Under the pieces are notes generated by a model, which saw nothing but the letters and a program-made list of their open reading frames with translations, was not told where the DNA came from and did not search any database. Position numbers and translations under genes: made by a program. From the NCBI RefSeq assembly GCF_011397635.1, contig NC_064760.1, positions 29,690,856 to 29,754,855 on the forward strand: a DNA stretch of 64,000 nucleotides. The letters run 5' to 3'. Below are positions 49,146 through 64,000 of this stretch, one piece after another. The stretch's first letter is position 1, and each line of letters opens with the position of its first letter. This DNA comes from Epinephelus fuscoguttatus (Eukaryota > Chordata > Actinopteri > Perciformes > Serranidae).

Positions 49146-49743
49146 AATTGGAGGTGGAAAACAGAAGCTGTCCTGCTGCTTCACATGTAGATATACAAGC
49201 ATGTAAACCACTGGGCATTAGAGGTCAACATTTACTATTGTTAAAAACATTTGTTGTAGCTAATGCACTTAAAAATGAGCTGCAGGAAAATCACCACCAT
49301 TAAATGTGCTACTTAACAACTTTTTGTTGCGGTTGATTGTCTCATATGGTGCTGAAACAATGGCCTGACAACACCAGAGTGTTCACAATAATGTCCGCCC
49401 TACATGGAAAATAAGAAATAACAGGTGCTGCTGAATACCATACAAAACCCTGTGGAGAGGCCGGATTGTGATGTAGTGTTTTTACATGTTTGCCTTCCAT
49501 CTGTTAAGTCAAATTATGACTTATAAAATAAATAACTTGCACACAGGTTACAACCACTTACTCTCTAGGTTACACCACATTGAAACAAGCAGGTACTACT
49601 TTCTCCTGCTGTAGGCCCACAGCTTCATTAAGCTTAACTCAGCGCAGGTGTACATGGTGCGTTATTAGGAAATACAGTGATATCATCTGGTATCAGGTTC
49701 TCACGCCTGTCTGTCTTTATAAATATTTGGATCCATACTATGA

Positions 49744-49781
<38 letters not shown>

Positions 49782-49878
49782 ATATATATATATCAACAGG
49801 TACCTGTGTGAGTGGGGCTCCGGCGGTGCAGGGTCGCAGCAGACCGAGCAGCAGCAGCTGCGGTAAGAAGAGCCGCAT
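45904..49878 (-). CDS. gpx3: Glutathione peroxidase 3 (secreted selenoprotein), complete
   Basis: Extracellular enzyme that reduces hydrogen peroxide and lipid hydroperoxides with thiols such as glutathione (known of the family). Exons on the minus strand: 49878-49804, 48261-48114, 48028-47911, 46530-46431, 46122-45904; five exons, 219 residues (human 226). Exon 1 is a signal peptide ([20 protein letters not shown]). Exon 2 has the active-site block NVATY-Sec-GYTYQYV with selenocysteine encoded by TGA at 48138-48136 (residue 67). Exon 3 carries [15 protein letters not shown] with the catalytic Gln and Asn. Exon 5 carries [20 protein letters not shown] with the catalytic Trp. The longer N-terminus and signal peptide separate it from GPX1/2. 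The stop is TAG at 45906-45904. It converges on tnip1, as expected from the human order. Confidence 0.97.
47000..47840. repeat. Dispersed teleost repeat (GACTCAAGTCTGACCCAAGTCC type)
   Basis: In the gpx3 intron 46531-47910. The right part has GTGACTCAAGTCTGACCCAA and the left AGTGGGACAAAGTCATTTG with GTCAAGACTGACAAGTCCCA, roughly inverted to one another. It has an AT-rich middle. Resembles a frequent fish repeat; ends approximate. Confidence 0.45.
48136..48138 (-). other. gpx3: Selenocysteine UGA codon of gpx3
   Basis: In-frame TGA inside the catalytic motif, with conserved glutathione peroxidase sequence read on both sides and across all later exons. It must be decoded as selenocysteine, not as a stop. 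Confidence 0.96.
49112..49143. repeat. (GT)n microsatellite
   Basis: Uninterrupted GT dinucleotides in gpx3 intron 1. Confidence 0.95.
49745..49793. repeat. Compound (TG)n-(AT)n microsatellite
   Basis: TG run followed by a short AT run, ending about 10 bp inside the gpx3 intron 1 donor (49803-49802). Close enough that length changes could touch splicing of the signal-peptide exon. Confidence 0.95.
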
Positions 49879-50040
49879 CGTGCCGTCCTTCCGTCCTTCC
49901 TCGACACGGTGAGTGCTCCCTGTCTGTCCGCTTCTCCCTCAGGATGAGTTAAAGCCTCTGGCAGGGGGCGGAGGAGCGCGCAGCTGGCTGAGATGACGCC
50001 CTCTGCTGACGTAACGGCGTACACACTGATAGGTAAGTGG
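49879..50040 (-). promoter_or_regulatory. gpx3: gpx3 leader and proximal promoter with CRE/MARE-like site
   Basis: GC-richer stretch just upstream of the ATG (49878). TGCTGACGTAA at 50004-50014 matches a CRE half site and the left half of a CRE-type Maf recognition element, about 130 bp from the start codon. No TATA box was clear. Role inferred only. Confidence 0.35.
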
Positions 50041-50393
50041 GTGAAGTTTTTACTAAAATGTGATTTTTTTGTTGATAAATTCCCTAAATATGATTAATGA
50101 ATGAATAAAGACAGAAAGATGGAAAAAAAAGAAATAAATAAAATTAAATAAAAAAAAAACCTATAAAACTAGAGGCACTGTGGTTGCACTGGGGCCTGTG
50201 TGGTGGGGGCCCATAGAGAGAATGGGCCCTCCAACAATGATTTGGGAGGAGCTTTGGCCCTTATAAGTGCTTGCCACCTTGAAAATATGCATGTGTTCAA
50301 AGAAGACTTCCCATGAAAGTGAAAGCAGTGCCATTTGCTATATATGCCCTTGAAAATGGCAAACCCATTTTTTTTTGTAAAATAGTCAATCAC
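50041..50393. other. Intergenic region, gpx3 to dctn4, first part
   Basis: A-rich simple sequence near 50100-50160. No gene seen. Confidence 0.4.
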
Positions 50394-50401
50394 ATCTATA
50401 A

Positions 50402-50945
50402 CTGGGGTGTCAAACTCATTTTAGTTCACAGGTCACATACAGCCCAATGTAATCTCAAGTGGGCCGGATGGTAAAATCATTGCATAATAACCTATAAATA
50501 GCATCCCCTTCAAATGTTTCCCTTTTTTAGTGTAAGGAAGTACACATACATTGAAGCAGGTTAAGTCATCCCCTGCCTTACAAACCATTTACAATCAGAT
50601 TTTTTGTAAGTGCCTCAGCAGCAGGGCTTCATCCATGTTGTTTAAACATGGAAATCTAATACAGATTTTTTTGTACTGAAACTGCTAGTTGACAATATTT
50701 TGCACAATGTTCAGTATCTTTAAAAATGACCACAGTAAGTATTGATTGTTATTTCAGAGAGCTGTTTTCTGATCTGAAGCAGCATTTTACATTAAGTATC
50801 TACTTTCTGTTTTCAGATTGTTCCTGAAACCTGGCTCCTCTTAGCCTTCATGAATGCATCAGTATTAGGTGTGCAAAGTCATCTAGTGGGATTGGACCCT
50901 TTGACAGGCCACTTCTGGCCCTGGGCCGTATGTTTGACACCCCTG
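50402..50945. mobile_element. hAT-type non-autonomous transposon with perfect 8-bp duplication
   Basis: 544 bp. Left end CTGGGGTGTCAAACTCA and right end (other strand) CAGGGGTGTCAAACATA. ATCTATAA stands immediately on both sides (50394-50401 and 50946-50953), a perfect 8-bp target-site duplication. The interior carries GGGCCGGATGG-type sequence near one end and GGGCCGTATG near the other. No transposase frame. Confidence 0.9.
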
Positions 50946-51679
50946 ATCTATAACAAAAGTATATGCTTATTCTTTAACTATAAATCAACTATTCTTTTGA
51001 TCAGGTACTCTATAACTATAAATTAACTATTAAAATTGTTAAATTAAATAAAGAATTTCTTAATTTCTTATGTATTCCTTTGGTATTTTTGTTATATATC
51101 GATATGTGATAATGATTGCTGGGTAATATGTATACTGATGTTATCCAATGTCAAGTCTCTGATCATGTCATAGGCAATATGTGCATGCACTAAGACCCGT
51201 CATGATAGCATGCACCAGGCCCCACTGTAACTACGTCATGCCACTGACTGGACCATGTGATCGTTTTCAATGCCATACCAGGAAAGCGCAGAGGTCCAGG
51301 TCAAGGGTGAGGAACTATCAGACTTCTCAGGCAACAGTTTACTTGCTCACCTGTGGAGTGTATCTGCAGCAGGCATTATGTGGAGTACCACGAGACTGAT
51401 GTGAGATTATAAAGTAGCTACATTTGGCTATTACAGGAAACAACAACAAAAACAAAACAACTGCAAAACAAAATAGCAGATGTTATATTGTTAAGAGCTT
51501 AAAATGTGTCATTTGCCTGTGGTTTTTACCAATAAGGAGTGGTTGTAGCATGCCAGTGACCTTTCCATTTGATTCCCGGTGTCCAAATTATATGAAAAAG
51601 GGGGTTCATTTGTCTTTGTATGTTGTCTGGCTCAGGAGTTTTTCACCATTAGCGTGAACATCAATTCAAGATGGCTGCC

Positions 51680-52435
51680 AAATGAACACCATGGCCCATG
51701 AGCTGACCTTGGCAACAAGAAAAAATCTTAATTGGACACCATTAGGGTCCAATAAAACCAGGTTACACAAGTATTTCTCCTGCCAGACTACTGTATGTTT
51801 TCTGCTTTCCTTATTTAATGATAACCAGTGGGAAAAAGCATTAAACATTTGTGAACAATGCTCTATAAATAACAAGCTTAAGGAAGTATCTTTTAAGATT
51901 ACATAGAATTTACTTGGTAAAGATTGTGTTGGGAAGGTTTAAGCTGAATATTGATAATTACTGTGATTTCTGTGGACCGGAAAAAGAGAGTTTTCCTCAT
52001 GTATTTTGTCACTACACAAGAATGTTCTGGATTATTGTTGCCAACTTTCTAAAAACTAAACTTGAGATACATTTTGAAATGACTGTGTTTGATGTAATGC
52101 TATATTTTAGTCCAGATAAGATTGAAATTAATGTTGTATATCGTACAACTTTTTATTATTTTCAGAAAATTCCTTATTTATAAGGGGGAAAAAAGTCAGA
52201 AACCAAACTGACTTTCCTGCACTTTATAAATGAATTTCAACAAGCACAGACTTATCTAAAGTTAAGAACCAAAAAGCTATTATTAAATGAAAAGCTGTTA
52301 TTAAATGACTATAATATGATGCGTATAACACAAATTCTGGCATTACTTTTTTAAGCCTTTGTCTTCTTATTTTTCTTTTTTTTGGTCTACCTATCTGTTT
52401 GTATTTTTGTAAGCGAATTTGTACACAAAGAAAAA
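51680..52435 (+). mobile_element. L1-like LINE fragment, 3' end of ORF2
   Basis: A frame at 51908-52183 reads YCDFCGPEKESFPHVFCHYT, the Cys-x2-Cys...His...His motif at the C-terminus of L1-clade ORF2 proteins in fish. It is followed by FW and a hydrophobic stretch. A preceding frame (51682-51906, NNKLKEVSFKIT) ends with a stop just where the L1 block HRIY-like text resumes in the other frame, so the copy is broken. No reverse transcriptase core and no 5' end are present. Confidence 0.65.
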
Positions 52436-53565
52436 AATGAAAACAGTGAAGGAGCCACTGTTTGAGAACGCTTTATGGGGCAGTCGATAGTTCTATTATT
52501 TAGTAATGTCTGATTATATAACGAGTGTTCTTCCCTTAACATTTCCCTGATTAAAACAATCTGTTCAAAATAAAGCAGTTGACTAGTTCTCAGTGTGTGT
52601 CTGAGCATGCCTGGTGCTTAATCTACCTTGAACATTCATCAACAGCGTTCACTGACACTGATAAAATAAAAATTATATAAGATATAAATGATTATTGAAG
52701 TGTCCAGTTGAGCTTTACTGAATCTTAACGAATACAAGATGATATGAGCATCACCTTTCCTGAAAAGAGGACAAAATGGGTTACTGTTGGTTTAATTTTT
52801 ATTCATGGATCATTTCTCCTCTCTGGGATCAGCTGTTGCCATGGTGAGCTGGTACTTGGCCACATGCCATGTGAGTGGCTGACAGGCCTCTTTCCAGTCC
52901 TCTTAGAGCACTGCATCCACTATATTTAACACAGTGTTCAGTTTAGGTCTGCTGTGTCCTAAATGCAAGGCAGCATAAAGCAATAGTGAATTTGTGAATT
53001 AGTTCAGAGTATTTGGGGGATTATTTATTTATTTATACTTTGAAATTCACTTCACACCTCAGTGATAGACCCTGGAGCTGCAACATAACCAGAACAAACT
53101 CCTAGGACACTGTTACAACAGTGAAATACAGACACATTTTACAATATCAGTTACATTTTTATTTACTTGGACTGGCAAAAATGGTGATCAGATATAAAAA
53201 ATATTTTGCAGGATTTACATGGATGAATGGATAATGACTGAGACAATGTCTGGGCACAGACACATAAAAGACCCAATACCTCCTGTGCCACCTGTGGTCA
53301 TGTTTTTTCTTCTCTGTCATTCAGAGATGTTTTAACCATAACTGCGAAGTGCTGCTTTTTGGCTGAACTACAGTATTACGATCATGCTGTACATGAAGAG
53401 AGGCTGTCTACCTGTTTTCCAAAGCTTCTTGTGAAACAGAATCACGCTGATACACATCTCCACAAATACAGTATTATACAAAAGAGGCCCCCTGCCCACT
53501 TGGTCCCCTGGGCATGTGTCCAGTCAGCCCATTAGACTAACTACTGCTGTTGATCCATCAACATC

Positions 53566-54135
53566 ATGGTAGAGGAGGTGGCGGACAAATACAAGTATCC
53601 TGGAGTTCAGTGTAACACAGACTGGACTGGAAATGCAACACAGAGACTGTCTACAGGAAAAGGACAGAGCAGACTGCACTTCCTAAGGAAACTCAAGTCC
53701 TTTAATGTGTGCAACAAGATGTTGCAACTCTTTTACCAGTCTGTTGCTAAAAGCACAATATTCTTTGCTACAATGTGGTGGCAAAACAGACTGAAAAATC
53801 TCAACAGAAAGGCTTTAGTTCAGGGAACCACCAGAGCCATGAGAGGAAGTGGAGAAGAGGATAATGCACAAACTGTTGTGCACAATGGAACATGCCTCAC
53901 ACCCTCTTTATGACCTCCTGATCAAACAGTGTGGAGCACTTCCAGTTACAGACTGATCCGGCTCTGCCCTGAAAAGGACCACACGGAGTCCTTCCTGCCA
54001 GCTGTTATCTCCCTGTTCAACCAGACCCCTCTGTGTCAGGACAGGGGGGTCAGGAGGTGAAGCATCAAGCTTCCCCCAAATGAACCAAAGTCTAATACAC
54101 ACCGTGGACTCATACACCTTTCATCTCCTCTTAAT
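53566..54135 (+). mobile_element. L2/Rex-like LINE fragment, reverse transcriptase C-terminus
   Basis: The frame at 53566-53913 reads YKYPGVQCNTDW, GQSRLHFLRKLKSFNVCNKM and LFYQSVAKSTIFFATMWW. This matches the post-polymerase tail of fish non-LTR elements as I remember it (KYLGVHLD...KGQSRL.FLRRLRSF). After it, LCPEKDHTESFLPAVISLFN continues the same tail in another frame, so the coding sequence is interrupted. The 5' part is missing. Confidence 0.7.
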
Positions 54136-54305
54136 AATCTAATAGACTACTGCACTATAACTGTACAGTATACTCTGCATTAACTTGCTAAAATTCCCCC
54201 ACTTTTTATTCAAGCTACTGTTTATAAGAATTCTATATAGTTCATAACTGGTGCATATTTCTATGTAAGCATAGAGCTGCCATATCCAAAAAAAAAAAAA
54301 AAAAT

Positions 54306-54779
54306 TAGTATCAGGTAATAAAGTAAAATGTTTTTTGTATAACAAGATATTTTTCACGATTTTGCAAGATATTTTCACCTATTAACAGGAAATGTTTCTT
54401 GTATGAAAAAGAAACTTTTCTTGTTATAAGAGCTATATACATTTCATGTTATGACGTGATAAATGATCACATTATTAGATGAAACAATTATAACAATTAT
54501 AATGATAACTGTATTTATACAGCACAATTCAAGCATAAAATACAACACAAAGTGCTGAACATAAAAGACCATCTTTGTGATAAAGAGAAAAGATGATAAA
54601 AACATAAAATAAAATAATATTATTAATAAAAAGTGAACAAAAAATAAAAGATAAAGCAAAATTCAGTTTAAACTACAGGCAAAAGAAAAGGTTTTTTTTT
54701 TTGTTTTGTTTTGTTTTTTTTTTTTTACCAAAAACATCTTGCTATAACAAGAAACTTTCATATTCTTACCTGATACTGA
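54306..54779. mobile_element. MITE-like segment with AGTATCAGGTAA ends
   Basis: AGTATCAGGTAATAA at the left and, on the opposite strand, AGTATCAGGTAAGAA at the right, 470 bp apart. The interior is A/T-rich with CAAGAAAC and GTTTCTTG motifs repeating in both directions. No coding frame. A poly(A) run (54289-54304) lies just outside the left end. Confidence 0.55.
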
Positions 54780-54903
54780 TCCTTTTCTGACCTGGCAACT
54801 CTACGGTTCAGTAATACTTCTCTTGCTTTTTATTTGGTCTTTAATACCTGAGGTTTAACGGAATAATTTCCTGCTGGGATCATAAAGTCATATATGCATG
54901 CAT

Positions 54904-54942
54904 GTCTATCTATCTATCTATCTATCTATCTATCCATCTATA
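54904..54942. repeat. (CTAT)n microsatellite
   Basis: About nine CTAT units, one with a C change, roughly 140 bp upstream of the dctn4 start codon. Confidence 0.95.
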
Positions 54943-55079
54943 GACTTGCAGTTTCAACATTGACCACATGAGGTCGACATTGAGCGCGCTGTGTTTCCTC
55001 AGAGGCCAGACATCTAGCGGTGACGCCAACACTAGCAGTGCAGTCAGTGAGCCCACGGAGTCGGCTACGCTGCTCAGAG

Positions 55080-63031
<7,952 letters not shown>

Positions 63032-64000
63032 GTCAGTGTGCGCGCTGGTTCTGATATGTTAAATATATCTCCCACATGTTTTATTCATACTGTTAATAAT
63101 GTCAGCTTCCAGTTTAGCCGGTAACATGCTGTTAAAACCAAATATTCAGCTTTGCAGTTTTTTTCAAGGATTGTACACCACTGCAACACAGCTAACTCAC
63201 CAGTAGCTCAGCTTTTTTAACTAAAGTCAATCAGTTTCTATTTTTTTCTACACAGTTTTGTTGAATTTTGCTGAAATTGAAATTTTCAGGGCACACATGA
63301 ATCATTTAAGCGTCTAAGTTTCAATGCCCATTTCTGGACAAGCAAATATACGTAGGTAAATTTCTCTACACATGGAGAGATAGAAAGATATTGATTTTAA
63401 AAAAAGAAAAAAAGACTTAATTAAAATGAATTGATAATAAAACATGAAAATAATAATAATAATACATAAAAATAAATATATGAAGACAAGATTTAATAAA
63501 ATAGAAAGATGGTAATAGTGATAGAAAAATCTAAGTAAAAATTAATTAAAAATACAGAGAAACAAAAATATTATTTAATAATTTACTGTAAAAAATAATC
63601 AAAAATAAACAATATGAGGAAACTAACAATACCAAAGTTTTTCAGAAAGTAAAGTAAATTAGTCTTAATTGGTCTTTATTGTTATTGTCATAGAAGGAAA
63701 TTTTCTTTGTAGTCCAGGTATAAAACCATCACACATATATGAAAAAAGTGCATAAAGGATTAACAAGTAAAATAAATCAAACAAAATTACATGAAAAGTA
63801 AGATGATGAAACCTATTTAATCCCAATACAGAGGCTAATAGCAAAGTGTATGATGTTAAGGTTGAGGTGTTTCGTTTTAAGACATGGTTGTAAAAAGATA
63901 CCACATCTCTTCGTACTTGTCTACCTGATGCAAAGAGATTGAAGTATTAATACAAGAGTTAGTCAGAAAAGGCTGAAATGCAGCTCACATCCATGAGAAC
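63032..64000 (+). other. dctn4 intron, cut by the window edge
   Basis: A-rich sequence with many AATAATAAT and AAAATA runs. No exon seen; the next dctn4 exon should begin about ESQVLL and must lie to the right. Confidence 0.6.

Overview
The window is nuclear DNA from a ray-finned fish, most likely a percomorph-type teleost. Short introns of about 80-2,500 bp sit between exons that read as well-conserved vertebrate proteins. The spaces between are filled with teleost repeats: hAT and fold-back MITEs, tRNA-headed SINEs, L1-like and L2/Rex-like LINE ends, and CA and CTAT microsatellites. I saw no bacterial, plasmid, CRISPR or retroviral content. Genes were assembled by eye from exon translations and checked for splice sites and reading phase; no alignment or search was run.

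Layout. (1) Positions 950-9150, minus strand: a complete cationic amino acid transporter gene of the SLC7A1/2/3 family, most like SLC7A2 (CAT-2), 611 residues, with a TATA-box promoter and a non-coding first exon. (2) 12.4-27.05 kb, plus strand: complete annexin A6 (anxa6), 660 residues, eight annexin repeats, head to head with gene 1. (3) 32.4-43.85 kb, plus strand: complete tnip1 (ABIN-1), 688 residues, with a consensus NF-kappaB site in its promoter. (4) 44.79-45.15 kb, plus strand: an unrecognised 117-residue reading frame with a signal peptide and six cysteines, between tnip1 and gpx3. (5) 45.6-49.9 kb, minus strand: complete gpx3 (plasma glutathione peroxidase), with an in-frame UGA selenocysteine codon and a candidate SECIS element in its 3' UTR. 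(6) 55.08 kb to the right edge, plus strand: dctn4 (dynactin p62), first 328 codons including a 21-nt microexon; the C-terminus lies beyond the window.

The order anxa6-tnip1-gpx3, with dctn4 further along, matches the human 5q33 neighbourhood. The transporter gene beside anxa6 is not part of that human block as I know it. The genes do not form one pathway: they cover arginine/lysine uptake, calcium-dependent membrane binding, ubiquitin-dependent damping of NF-kappaB, extracellular peroxide removal and dynein cargo transport.

No wholly new multi-gene system is evident. The points most worth a second look are the small secreted-type frame at 44.8 kb, the gpx3 SECIS candidate, the tnip1 promoter kappaB site and optional exon, the dctn4 microexon, two GC-AG introns in the transporter gene, and several nested or well-bounded transposons.
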